Program-made: the position numbers and the translations under genes
Source of the DNA: JBBWZH01 sp035544115
GTDB lineage: Bacteria > Actinomycetota > Actinomycetes > Mycobacteriales > CADCTP01
NCBI GenBank assembly: GCA_963714145.1
Contig: OY970235.1
Location: 7,316,001 to 7,380,000 of the forward strand
DNA: 64,000 bases
Reading direction: 5' to 3'
In this document: positions 41,696-50,018 of the stretch, piece by piece
Numbering within the stretch: the first letter of the stretch is position 1
Layout of the letters: each line of letters starts with the position of its first letter
The notes under the pieces: model-generated
Told to the model about the DNA's origin: nothing
What the model saw: the letters and a program-made list of their open reading frames with translations, nothing else
Database searches by the model: none

Positions 41696-43233
41696 TGGTC
41701 GACTCCCACGTCATCGGCCTGGACGTCGGCTCGCAGAGCGTCAAGGGCTGCCTGCTCGGGCCCGGCGGCAGCGTGGCCGCCGTGGCCCGGTACGGCTGCG
41801 CGATGCGGCACCCGGCCAGCGGCTGGGCCGAACAGGCCCCGGCCGGCTGGCGGCTCGGGCTGGCGTCCGTGGTGCGCGAGCTGCTGGCCCGCGCCGGGGT
41901 GGCCGGCGCCGACATCGGCAGCCTCGGCCTGGCCAGCCAGGTCGACGGCGTGGTGCCGGTGGACGCCGGGCTGCGGCCGCTGCGGGACGCGATCATCTGG
42001 CTGGACCGGCGGGCCACCGGGCAGGCCGACGCGCTCGCCCGCACGGTCGGCGACCGGGAGCTGTTCGAGATCACCGGGCTCAACTGCGACGCCTCGCACA
42101 CCATCCCGAAGATCATGTGGCTGGCCCAGCACGAGCCGGCGACCTACCGGTCCAGCCGCTGGCTGTTGCCGGTGGGTTCGTACCTGGTCGGCTGGCTGAC
42201 CGGTGCGGCGCTGGTCGACCCGGCCAACGCCTCCTCGACGCTGGTCTACGACCTGGGCAAGGGCGCCTGGTCGGAATTCCTGCTGGACGCGGCCGGGGTC
42301 GACCCGGCCCTGCTGCCGGAGATCCGGCCGGCCACCGACCTGGCCGGCGGGCTGACCGCCGAGGCCGCCGAGCAGCTCGGGCTGCCCGCCGGCTGCCCGG
42401 TCGTGGTCGGCACCGGCGACGACCACGGCGCCGCGCTGGCCGCCGGGCTGCTCCGGCCCGGGCTGGTGGTGGACGTGACCGGCACCGCGGAGCCGGTCGG
42501 CGCGGTCGCCACGGAGCTCACCCTCGACCCGGAACGGCTGGTCGAGACGCACGCGCACGCGGTCCCGGGCACGCTGCTGGTGGAGAACCCGGGGTTCGTG
42601 TCCGGCGGCAGCACGCTCTGGCTGGCCGAGTCGGTGCTCCGCTGCCGGCAGGCCGAGCTGCTGGAGCTGGCCGCGACCGCCGCACCCGGCTCGGACGGGG
42701 TGCTGTTCCTGCCGGCGCTCAGCGGCGCCACCGCGCCGCGCTGGAACGACACCATGCGGGGCGCCTTCGCCGGCCTGGGCATGAACCACGGCAGCGCCGA
42801 GCTGGCCCGGGCGGTGCTGGAGGGCTGCGCCTACGCGCTGCGCGACATCGTCGACCGGCTGGCCGCCCTCGGCCTGGCCGGAGCCGCCGGAGCCGCCGGC
42901 GCCGCCGGAGCCGCTGGAGCCCGCGGCTCCGGCGCGGACGAGGTGCGGGTCGTCGGTGGCGGCGCCCGCAGCCCGCTCTGGCTGCAGATCAAGGCGGACG
43001 TGCTGAACCGCCCGGTGCGGCCGGTGCTCGCCGCGGAGCCCACCGCGGTCGGCGCGGCGATGCTGGCCGGCGTCGCGGCCGGGATGTTCAGCGACCTGGA
43101 CGACGCGGCCGCCCGCACCGGCACGATCGCGCCCGAGCCGGTCCGCCCGGACCCGGGCCGGGCCGACCGGTACGCGGAGTGCTACGCCGGCTACCGCCGG
43201 CTCTATGACGGCATCGAGGGGAGCATGGAATGA
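41695..43233 (+). CDS. FGGY-family carbohydrate kinase
   Basis: The protein is 512 residues, xylulokinase-like in length. The ATG at 41695 shares its A with the permease stop. The phosphate-1 motif is GLDVGSQSVKG, the substrate Asp region is SQVDGVVPVD, and the phosphate-2/adenosine motifs are GTGDDHG and GGGARSPLWLQIKADVLNRPV. An Ala/Gly repeat from the DNA repeat gccgga is inserted at about residues 397-411, just before the ADP-binding strand. It phosphorylates a sugar or polyol. Its stop overlaps the next gene (ATGA). Confidence 0.88.
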   Translation: MVDSHVIGLDVGSQSVKGCLLGPGGSVAAVARYGCAMRHPASGWAEQAPAGWRLGLASVVRELLARAGVAGADIGSLGLASQVDGVVPVDAGLRPLRDAIIWLDRRATGQADALARTVGDRELFEITGLNCDASHTIPKIMWLAQHEPATYRSSRWLLPVGSYLVGWLTGAALVDPANASSTLVYDLGKGAWSEFLLDAAGVDPALLPEIRPATDLAGGLTAEAAEQLGLPAGCPVVVGTGDDHGAALAAGLLRPGLVVDVTGTAEPVGAVATELTLDPERLVETHAHAVPGTLLVENPGFVSGGSTLWLAESVLRCRQAELLELAATAAPGSDGVLFLPALSGATAPRWNDTMRGAFAGLGMNHGSAELARAVLEGCAYALRDIVDRLAALGLAGAAGAAGAAGAAGARGSGADEVRVVGGGARSPLWLQIKADVLNRPVRPVLAAEPTAVGAAMLAGVAAGMFSDLDDAAARTGTIAPEPVRPDPGRADRYAECYAGYRRLYDGIEGSME

Positions 43234-44633
43234 CGGCCGGCACCGTCGACCTGGCCGCGCTGCGGTCCCGGCTGGCCGCGGCGCCCGACGCCGGGCTGCT
43301 GCGGCCGATCGGCCTGGCCCGGATCGTCAGCGGGCTCGGATCCCTGCCCGGCGCCGTGGACGACCTGTTCAACGGCACCGCCGGCCCGGTCGCCCTGCTG
43401 GTGGACGCGACCCCGATGCGCCGCGGCGGCACCGACCTCAAGCCGGCCGTCCGCGACCTGCTCGCCGGCACCGGCCGGGAGGTGCGGGAGGTGCGGGCCG
43501 GGCCAGACGACGGCCAGGTACACGCCGACGAGGTCACCGTGATGGCCGTCAGGGACGCCGTGGACGGCGCCTGCGGCATCGTGACCGTCGCCTCGGGCAC
43601 GGTCGCGGACATCGGCAAGGCCGTCGCGTGCCTGCTCGGCGGGTTGCCGCACCTGATCGTGCAGACCGCGGCCAGCGTCAACGGCTACGCCGACAGCCAG
43701 TCGGTGCTGCTGCGCAACGGGGTGAAGCGGACGGTCGCCAGCCGCTGGCCGGACGTGCTGGTGCTGGATGCCGAGGTGCTCGCCGGCGCCCCGGCCGCGA
43801 TGACCCGGGCCGGCCTGGGCGACCTGGTGTCGATGTTCACCGCGCCGGCCGACTGGTACCTGGCCCGGGCCGCCGGCCATGACGACAGCTACTCGCCGAC
43901 CGCGGTGGCGCTCGGCCGCGAACTCGGCGACGAACTGCTCGCGCTGGCCCCGGCGCTGCGCCGCAACGACCCGGCCGCGGTCGGCCGGCTGGCCCAGATG
44001 CTCGCGGTCAGCGGCATCTCGATGGGTGCCGCGGACCGGACCGCGCCGTCGTCCGGGATGGAGCACACGGTCAGCCACCTGCTCGAGATGGCCGCCGCCG
44101 GCGAGGGCCGGCCGACCGCGCTGCACGGCGCGAAGGTCGGGGTCAGCACGATCATCGCGGCGCTCACCTGGCGGCACGTCCGGGCCCGGATCGCCCGCGA
44201 CGGCCTGCGCCCGCGGTTCCCCACCGCGCCGCAGATGCGGGACCGGGTCTACGCCGCGTTCGAGCGGCTCGACCCGACCGGCGCGATGGCCCGGGAATGC
44301 TGGGCCGACTACAGCCGCAAGCTCACCCGCTGGACCCCGGACGCCGTCGCCGGCCTCACCGGCCGCTGGATCGAACACGAGCACGCCCTGAGTCGCCTGC
44401 TGACCGACCCGGCCCGGATCGTCGAGGCGCTGCGGGCGGCCGGCGCCCCGGTCCGGTTCGCCGACCTCGACCCGGCGGTCACCGCCGACCAGGCCCGCTG
44501 GGCCATCACCCACTGCCACCTGATGCGTGACCGGTTCACCGTCGCCGACCTGGCCTGGTTCCTCGACGCCTGGGGCCCCGACGACATCGAGTCCGTCCTC
44601 GCCGACGCGGCGGCTCTCGGCGCCGGACTATGA
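43230..44633 (+). CDS. AraM/glycerol-1-phosphate dehydrogenase-like protein
   Basis: The protein is 467 residues, in the iron-containing ADH/AraM group. The NAD(P) loop is ASGTVADIGK; substrate and metal regions are QTAASVNGYADSQSVL, RAGLGDLVSMFTAPADWYL (metal Asp), SGMEHTVSHLLEM (metal His) and LHGAKVGVST (metal His). This arrangement is that of sn-glycerol-1-phosphate dehydrogenase and related polyol-phosphate dehydrogenases; the reaction is NAD(P)H-linked interconversion of a keto-phosphate such as DHAP and a polyol phosphate. The C-terminus is longer than in AraM. It is coupled to the kinase by ATGA. Confidence 0.82.
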   Translation: MTAGTVDLAALRSRLAAAPDAGLLRPIGLARIVSGLGSLPGAVDDLFNGTAGPVALLVDATPMRRGGTDLKPAVRDLLAGTGREVREVRAGPDDGQVHADEVTVMAVRDAVDGACGIVTVASGTVADIGKAVACLLGGLPHLIVQTAASVNGYADSQSVLLRNGVKRTVASRWPDVLVLDAEVLAGAPAAMTRAGLGDLVSMFTAPADWYLARAAGHDDSYSPTAVALGRELGDELLALAPALRRNDPAAVGRLAQMLAVSGISMGAADRTAPSSGMEHTVSHLLEMAAAGEGRPTALHGAKVGVSTIIAALTWRHVRARIARDGLRPRFPTAPQMRDRVYAAFERLDPTGAMARECWADYSRKLTRWTPDAVAGLTGRWIEHEHALSRLLTDPARIVEALRAAGAPVRFADLDPAVTADQARWAITHCHLMRDRFTVADLAWFLDAWGPDDIESVLADAAALGAGL

Positions 44634-44670
44634 GCGCCCAAGGCATGCCGCGAAGCGAACCGGAGACACC

Positions 44671-45489
44671 GTGACCGTGCCCGGGCGGCGGTTCGCCGGG
44701 TACGCGTTCGACCTGGACGGGACCGTCTACCTCGGCGACGAACTGCTGCCCGGCGCGGCCGACACGATCGCGGCGATCCGGCGGGCCGGCGGGTCGGTCG
44801 CGTTCGCCACGAACAAGCCGCTGGAGACCGCCGCTGACTACGCGGCCAAGCTGACCCGGCTCGGCGTGCCGGCCGAGCCGGCGGACGTGGTCACCGCGCT
44901 GGACTCGCTGCTGCGCTATCTCGCCAGGGCGCACCCGGGCGCGCGGCTGTTGACGATCGCCGAGCCGCTGGTCGAGGCGACGCTGGCCGCGGCCGGCTGG
45001 CCGGTCGTCCAGGATCCGGCGGCGGCCGACCTGGTGGTCGTCTCGTTCGACCGCACGTTCAGCTACGCCAAGCTGGCGGCGGCGTACCGGGCGGTCCGGC
45101 ACCACGGGGCGGGCATCGTGGCGACCAACCCGGACCCGTACTGCCCGACGCCGGACGGCGGCCTGCCGGACTGCGCCGCGATGCTGGCCGCGCTGGAGGC
45201 GTGCACCGGCGCCCGGGCCGAGGCGGTGCTGGGCAAGCCGAGCGCGCTGATGGCGCAGACCCTGCTGGCCCGGCTCGGCACCAGCCCGGCCGACTCCGCG
45301 ATGGTCGGCGACCGGCTGACCACGGATGTCGCGATGGGCCAGGCGGCCGGCATGACCGGCATCCTCGTGCTCAGCGGGGCTACCACACCGGGCATGCTGG
45401 CGGCCTCGGACCTGCGCCCCGACTACGTCGTCGAGAACATCGGCCAGCTGCTTCCCGGCCAGCCCAACGACTCCCGGAGCAATCAGTGA
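44671..45489 (+). CDS. HAD-superfamily (NagD/HAD-IIA-like) phosphatase
   Basis: The protein is 272 residues. The GTG at 44671 has GGAG five bases upstream; 44677 is an alternative. HAD motifs are FDLDGTVYLGDELLPGA (nucleophile and acid Asp), FATNKPLET, GKPSALM (Lys) and GDRLTTDVAMG. The large C2a-type cap places it with HAD-IIA proteins such as NagD and glycerol-phosphate or phosphoglycolate phosphatases. It would dephosphorylate a sugar or polyol phosphate in this pathway. It ends in overlap with the next gene. Confidence 0.86.
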   Translation: MTVPGRRFAGYAFDLDGTVYLGDELLPGAADTIAAIRRAGGSVAFATNKPLETAADYAAKLTRLGVPAEPADVVTALDSLLRYLARAHPGARLLTIAEPLVEATLAAAGWPVVQDPAAADLVVVSFDRTFSYAKLAAAYRAVRHHGAGIVATNPDPYCPTPDGGLPDCAAMLAALEACTGARAEAVLGKPSALMAQTLLARLGTSPADSAMVGDRLTTDVAMGQAAGMTGILVLSGATTPGMLAASDLRPDYVVENIGQLLPGQPNDSRSNQ

Positions 45490-46178
45490 TCAACTTCATT
45501 TTCATGCTGACCCACCACGACGCGACCGTCCCCGGCGCGCTCGAGCTGGTCTCGACGCTGCGCGGCAGCGGGCTGCGCTATGTCGGGTTCAAGGACGTCG
45601 GTGCGACGCCCGGCCAGCTGGCCGAGGTCACCGCCGCCGCGCACGAGCAGGGCCTGGAGGTGATGCTCGAGGTCGTGTCGACCAGCGCCGAGGACGAGCG
45701 CCGGTCGCTGGAAGCGGCCGGGACGATCGGGGTCGACTGGGTGCTCGGCGGCACGCACGCGGACGACGGCGTCAAGATCCTCGCCGGCGGTCCGGTGCGC
45801 TACTGCCCGTTCCCCGGCCAGGTGGTCGGGCATCCCAGCGTGCTGGCGGGCAGCATCGCCGAGATCGCGGCCGACGCCGCCCGGCTGACCGCGCTGCCCG
45901 GCGTCGCCGGGGTCGACCTGCTCGCCTACCGGCACGCCAGCGCGGACGTCGAGGAGCTGACCCGGGCGGTGGTCGAGGCCACCGACGGCACGGTCATCGC
46001 CGCCGGGTCGGTGACCGGAGCCGGCCAGATCGAGGCGCTGGCCCGGGCCGGCGCGTGGGGCTTCACCATCGGCGGGGCGATCTTCGAGGGTCGGCTGCCC
46101 GGCGGGCCGGACGTCGCGGCGCAGGTCCGGGCGGTGCTGGCGATCGCGGCCGGCGCCGGCGCGGCGGCACCGCGATGA
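45486..46178 (+). CDS. Phosphate-binding TIM-barrel enzyme of unknown activity
   Basis: The protein is 230 residues; GTG 45486 overlaps the HAD stop (GTGA). Strands and loops fit a HisA/ThiE-like (beta/alpha)8 barrel: FIFMLTHHDATVPG, YVGFKDVG, LEVMLEVVSTS, WVLGGTHADD, GVDLLAYRH, and the C-terminal phosphate site AAGSVTGAGQIEAL with TIGGAIFEG. The Lys in FKDVG and His in LLAYRH could act in catalysis. I do not recognise a characterised family. An aldolase or isomerase acting on a phosphorylated substrate is a fair inference. Confidence 0.75.
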   Translation: MINFIFMLTHHDATVPGALELVSTLRGSGLRYVGFKDVGATPGQLAEVTAAAHEQGLEVMLEVVSTSAEDERRSLEAAGTIGVDWVLGGTHADDGVKILAGGPVRYCPFPGQVVGHPSVLAGSIAEIAADAARLTALPGVAGVDLLAYRHASADVEELTRAVVEATDGTVIAAGSVTGAGQIEALARAGAWGFTIGGAIFEGRLPGGPDVAAQVRAVLAIAAGAGAAAPR

Positions 46179-46915
46179 CGCAGCGGGCCACGATGGTCGC
46201 CCGCACCCGGGACGGGCTGCTGCGCGACCTGCTCGACGGCGCCTACCCGCACGGCGCGAAGCTGCCCAACGAGGACGACCTGGCGGAGCGGTTCGGGGTC
46301 AGCCGGGCGACCGTCCGGGAGGCGGTCAGCGGTCTGGTCGAGGCCGGGTACGTGACCCGCCGGCACGGCTCCGGCACGTACGTGACCGGCACCCTGCCGC
46401 GGCGGCACGCGCTGGACATGTCGGTCAGCTACACCCGCATGATCGCCGAGGCCGGGATGGAGCCCGGATTGGTGATCATCGACCGGAGCGAGCACCCGGC
46501 CTCGGCGGCGGAGGCCGACGCGTTGCAGGTGCCGGTGGGTGAGCTGCTGCTGGCGGTGGAACGGATCCGGACCGCCGACGGCCGCCCGGTGGTCTACTCG
46601 GTCGACCGGCTGCCCCGCGGGTACGCCCCGGCCGGTGACGGCCTGGAGGCCTCGCTCTACGCGATGCTGGAACGCGGCGGGCACGCCGTGCGGGCGGCCA
46701 GCGCGCGGCTGGTGCCGGTGGTCGCCGACGACCGGCAGGCCGAGCTGCTCGAGGTCGAGCCGGGCACCCCGCTGCTGCACATCGACCAGGTCGACGTCGA
46801 CCGGTCCGGCCGCCCGGTGATGCTCTCGGCCGAGTGGCACGTGGCCGACGCCTTCGAGCTGCACGTGAACCGCCGCGCCTCGGACACCGACCAGCCGGCG
46901 GACGGCGGACCGTGA
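46175..46915 (+). CDS. GntR-family regulator, HutC subfamily (UTRA domain)
   Basis: The protein is 246 residues; ATG 46175 overlaps the upstream stop (ATGA). The winged helix-turn-helix is in KLPNEDDLAERFGVSRATVREAVSGLVEAGYV. Residues 80-240 form the UTRA ligand domain (LLAVERIRTADGRPVVYSVDRLP and VMLSAEWHVADAFEL). HutC-type proteins bind small sugars, amines or phosphosugars. It probably represses its own operon at the palindrome 40137-40151. Confidence 0.9.
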   Translation: MTQRATMVARTRDGLLRDLLDGAYPHGAKLPNEDDLAERFGVSRATVREAVSGLVEAGYVTRRHGSGTYVTGTLPRRHALDMSVSYTRMIAEAGMEPGLVIIDRSEHPASAAEADALQVPVGELLLAVERIRTADGRPVVYSVDRLPRGYAPAGDGLEASLYAMLERGGHAVRAASARLVPVVADDRQAELLEVEPGTPLLHIDQVDVDRSGRPVMLSAEWHVADAFELHVNRRASDTDQPADGGP

Positions 46916-48630
46916 ACGCGGCCGAACCGGCGTCCCGGCTGGGTCCGGCGGCCCGCGCCGCCGCGCTCGACCGGTTGTCGGCCGAGCCGGTCGACCTGCT
47001 CGTCGTCGGCGGCGGTGTGACCGGGGCCGGGGTCGCGCTGGACGCCGCCACCCGGGGCCTGTCGGTCGCGCTGGTGGAGAAGCGGGATTTCGGCGCCGGC
47101 ACGTCCAGCCGGTCCAGCAAGCTGATCCACGGTGGGCTGCGCTACCTCGAGCAGCGCGATTTCCGGCTGGTCCGGGAGGCGCTGGCCGAGCGCGCGCTGC
47201 TGCTCACCCGGCTCGCCCCGCACCTGGTGCGGACCATCCCGTTCCTGTTCCCGCTGCGGCACCACGGCTGGGAGCGGGCCTACATCGGCGCCGGCATCGG
47301 CCTGTACGACGCGCTGGCCGGCCGGCACCGCGCGGTCCCCCGGCACCGCCACCTGAGCCGGACGGGCGCGCTCGAGCTCGCCCCCGGGCTGCGGGACGAC
47401 GCGCTGGTCGGCGCCATCCGCTACCACGACGCCGGCACCGACGACGCCCGGTTCGTGGTCGCGCTGCTGCGCACCGCGGTCGCGCACGGCGCCCGGGTGG
47501 TCTCCGGCGTGCACGTCGACCGGCTGCCGCTGGGCCCGGACGGCCTGCGCCACGTCGCCCTGCGCGACCCGGTGGGCCAGCGCGAGCGCACTGTCCGGGC
47601 CCGGGTGGTGGTCAACGCCACCGGCGTCTGGAGCAGCGAACTGGAACGCGCCGCCGGGGTGCCCGAGCCGGTGTCGGTGCGGGCGTCCAAGGGCGTGCAC
47701 GTCCTGGTGCCGGCCGACCGGATCGACTCGGCCGCCGCGCTGATCCTGCGGACCGAGCGCAGCGTGCTGCTGGTCATCCCGTGGGGCGCGCACTGGATCA
47801 TCGGCACCACCGACACCGACTATCGCGGCCACGACGACCGGGACCATCCGGCCGCCTCGCGCGCCGACATCAGCTACCTGCTCGACCACGTCAACCGGGT
47901 GCTGCGGGTGCCGCTGCGGATCGAGGACGTGGTCGGTACCTACGCCGGGCTGCGCCCGCTGGTCGACCCGGGCGCCGGCGACACCACCGAGCTGTCCCGC
48001 GAGCACCTGGTCCGCCGGCCGGCGCCCGGCCTGGTCACCATCGTCGGCGGCAAGTACACGACGTACCGGATCATGGCGAGGGACGCGGTGGACGCGGCCG
48101 GCCTGGAGCTCGGCGAGCCGATCGCCGCCAGCCGCACCGAGACGGTGCCGCTGCTCGGCGCCGAGGGCCTGCCCACCGCGCGCAGCCGGGCCCGCGCCCA
48201 CCCGGCCGCCGGCCGCCTCGCGCCCGGCATGGTCGACCACCTGCTGGACCGGTACGGGACGCTCGCGGTCACCCTGCTGGACGCGATCGCCGGCCGCGCC
48301 GAGCTGGCCGCCCCGATTCCGGGCGCGGCCGGCTACCTGCTGGTCGAGGCCTGGTACGCGACCACCGCCGAGGGCGCCCTGCACGTGGACGACGTGCTGA
48401 CCCGCCGCACCCGGATCTCGATCGAGGCCGCCGACCGCGGCCACGCCGCGGCCGACCCGGTGGCCCGGATCATGGCGCCGGTGCTGGCCTGGTCGCCGGC
48501 CGAGGTGGCCGCCGAGATCAGCCACTACCGGGCCCGGCTGGCCGCCGAGACGCTGGCCGCCCAGGCCCCGGACGACGCGATGGCCGAGGCGGCCCGCTCC
48601 CCCGTCCGCGACCTCCGCCTGCTCAACTAG
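46912..48630 (+). CDS. GlpD-like FAD-dependent glycerol-3-phosphate dehydrogenase/oxidase
   Basis: The protein is 572 residues; GTG 46912 overlaps the regulator stop. FAD binding is by VVGGGVTGAGVALDAA, and SSRSSKLIHGGLRYLE with GWERAYIG is the GlpD signature region. The C-terminal GTYAGLRPLVDP and KYTTYRIMARDAVD match GlpD. It should oxidise a glycerol-3-phosphate-like polyol phosphate to the keto form and pass electrons to quinone at the membrane. It is the last gene of the operon and its 3' end overlaps the convergent MarR-GNAT gene by four bases. Confidence 0.88.
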   Translation: MNAAEPASRLGPAARAAALDRLSAEPVDLLVVGGGVTGAGVALDAATRGLSVALVEKRDFGAGTSSRSSKLIHGGLRYLEQRDFRLVREALAERALLLTRLAPHLVRTIPFLFPLRHHGWERAYIGAGIGLYDALAGRHRAVPRHRHLSRTGALELAPGLRDDALVGAIRYHDAGTDDARFVVALLRTAVAHGARVVSGVHVDRLPLGPDGLRHVALRDPVGQRERTVRARVVVNATGVWSSELERAAGVPEPVSVRASKGVHVLVPADRIDSAAALILRTERSVLLVIPWGAHWIIGTTDTDYRGHDDRDHPAASRADISYLLDHVNRVLRVPLRIEDVVGTYAGLRPLVDPGAGDTTELSREHLVRRPAPGLVTIVGGKYTTYRIMARDAVDAAGLELGEPIAASRTETVPLLGAEGLPTARSRARAHPAAGRLAPGMVDHLLDRYGTLAVTLLDAIAGRAELAAPIPGAAGYLLVEAWYATTAEGALHVDDVLTRRTRISIEAADRGHAAADPVARIMAPVLAWSPAEVAAEISHYRARLAAETLAAQAPDDAMAEAARSPVRDLRLLN

Positions 48631-49568
48631 CCGCCGGGCGCCGGTGCGGTCAGCGGGCGGGACCAGCGCTGCGCGGTGAGGTCGTGGCCGTAGCTGTGCT
48701 CGGCGTGCTCCTCGGCGAGTTCGAACCCGGCGGCCTGGTAGAGCCGGCGGGCCGAGGTGAGGCAGTCGTACGTCCAGAGGACGATCTGGCGGTAGCCGGC
48801 GCGCTGGGCGAAGCGGACGCACTCGTCGACCAGCCGGCCGCCGATGCCGTGGCCGCGGGCGGCCGGCTCGACCAGCAGGACGCGCAGCTGGGCGGTGTCG
48901 TCGTCGTGGCGCACGCAGCTGACGCAGCCGGCGGCGGCGCCGTCCACCTCGGCGATCCAGGCGTTCTCCCGGCGCGGGTCGTGTTGCTGTGCGTAGTCGG
49001 CCATGATCCGGGCGACCCGCGCCTCGAAGCTGGTGTCCCAGCCGTACTCCTGGCTGTAGCGGATGCCGTGCCGCTGCACGATCCAGCCGAGGTCGCCGGG
49101 CAGCAGCGGGCGCAGCAGGTACGCCGCGGGCGCCGGCGCGCCGCCGAGAACCGCCTCGACCGTGGCCATCGCGCCGACCACCCGGCGCTGGTCTACTTCG
49201 GACAGTGGTTGCAGCAACCGCTCGACCTCGCTGGCGGAACGCTGGTCGAGCCCGCTGAAGGTGGCCCGGCCGGCGGCGGTCAGCCGGATCACCTGGCGCC
49301 GGCCGTCCACTTCGGACCGCTCCCGGACGAGCAGCCCGTCACCGGCCAGCCGGCCGAGCAACCGGCTCAGGTAGCCGGCGTCCAGGCCAAGGTCGCGGCG
49401 CAGGTCGAGCACGGCCAGGTCACCCCGGTTGGCCAGCTCGTACAGCACCCGGACCTCGGCCAGCGAGTACGGCGACTGCAGCAGGCCGTCGCCGAGCACG
49501 CCGATCACGTTCGTGTAGAAGCGGTTGAACCCGCGGACCCGGGCGACCCGCTCGGCGACAGTCGACAC
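48627..49568 (-). CDS. MarR-GNAT fusion protein
   Basis: The protein is 313 residues. The GTG at 49568 has GGAG six bases upstream. Residues 1-145 are a MarR winged helix (YSLAEVRVLYELANRGDLAVLDLRRDLGLDAGYLSRLLGRLAGDGLV-like). Residues 150-300 are a GNAT acetyltransferase with LRVLLVEPAARGHGIGGRLVDEC, the acetyl-CoA pyrophosphate loop (GXGXG/A). Such fusions couple gene control to acetylation. Two clear palindromes lie upstream. Substrate unknown. Confidence 0.87.
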   Translation of the reverse strand: MSTVAERVARVRGFNRFYTNVIGVLGDGLLQSPYSLAEVRVLYELANRGDLAVLDLRRDLGLDAGYLSRLLGRLAGDGLLVRERSEVDGRRQVIRLTAAGRATFSGLDQRSASEVERLLQPLSEVDQRRVVGAMATVEAVLGGAPAPAAYLLRPLLPGDLGWIVQRHGIRYSQEYGWDTSFEARVARIMADYAQQHDPRRENAWIAEVDGAAAGCVSCVRHDDDTAQLRVLLVEPAARGHGIGGRLVDECVRFAQRAGYRQIVLWTYDCLTSARRLYQAAGFELAEEHAEHSYGHDLTAQRWSRPLTAPAPGG

Positions 49569-49590
49569 TGTTGACTCCAGGCAACTAACT

Positions 49591-49607
49591 GTTTGACTCG
49601 GTCAAAC
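49591..49607. promoter_or_regulatory. MarR operator palindrome
   Basis: GTTTGAC-tcg-GTCAAAC is perfect over 7-bp arms, and the flanks CTAACt and GTTAG extend it. It lies 23 bases upstream of the MarR-GNAT start. Confidence 0.75.
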
Positions 49608-49639
49608 GTTAGCACCCTGGGTAGCCGGCCGTAAGGCGG

Positions 49640-49655
49640 TCTAAGGCCCCTTAGA
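49640..49655. promoter_or_regulatory. Second palindrome upstream of MarR-GNAT
   Basis: TCTAAGG-cc-CCTTAGA is a perfect 16-bp palindrome. It could control the divergent small ORF at 49781. Confidence 0.5.
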
Positions 49656-49780
49656 TCCCCGGGCCGGCCGCGGCCACCCGTCTGAGGTGCGCCGCCGCGC
49701 AGACCTGCGTGGTCGTCCGATGCCCGGCCCCCGGCCTCAGCACGAGGGTTGACCACATCGACGAGAGGGAGTGGTTCGAG

Positions 49781-49978
49781 ATGACGCACCCGATGGGCCC
49801 GAGCCTGTTGGCCGAGCTGGAATACCGGCGGGCCCGGCTGGTCCGGACCGGGCGCAGCGTGCCGGTGGGCAGCCGCGGCACCCGGCGGGCCGAGCGGGCC
49901 GAGCACCTGCTGGCCGAGCGGTCCCGCACCGACAACCGACGGAACGCCCCGGCCACCGCGTATACGCGCGCCGCATAA
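49781..49978 (+). CDS. Small basic hypothetical protein, 65 residues
   Basis: The ATG at 49781 is preceded by GAGAGGGAG at 49763-49771. The sequence is Arg-rich with a predicted helix (LLAELEYRRARLVRTGRS). No family is recognised. It lies between the MarR-GNAT gene and the LuxR gene and could be spurious. Confidence 0.45.
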   Translation: MTHPMGPSLLAELEYRRARLVRTGRSVPVGSRGTRRAERAEHLLAERSRTDNRRNAPATAYTRAA

Positions 49979-50018
49979 CGGCGGGTTTCCGTCGGTGGTC
50001 CGTGACACGATCGGGAGC

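Noticed and set aside
40223..48630. Myo-inositol or glycerol catabolism as the standard reading of the operon
   Set aside because: There is no iol gene, no GlpF-type facilitator and no classical glycerol kinase. The APC permease, AraM-like enzyme and TIM barrel do not fit the usual glycerol regulon.
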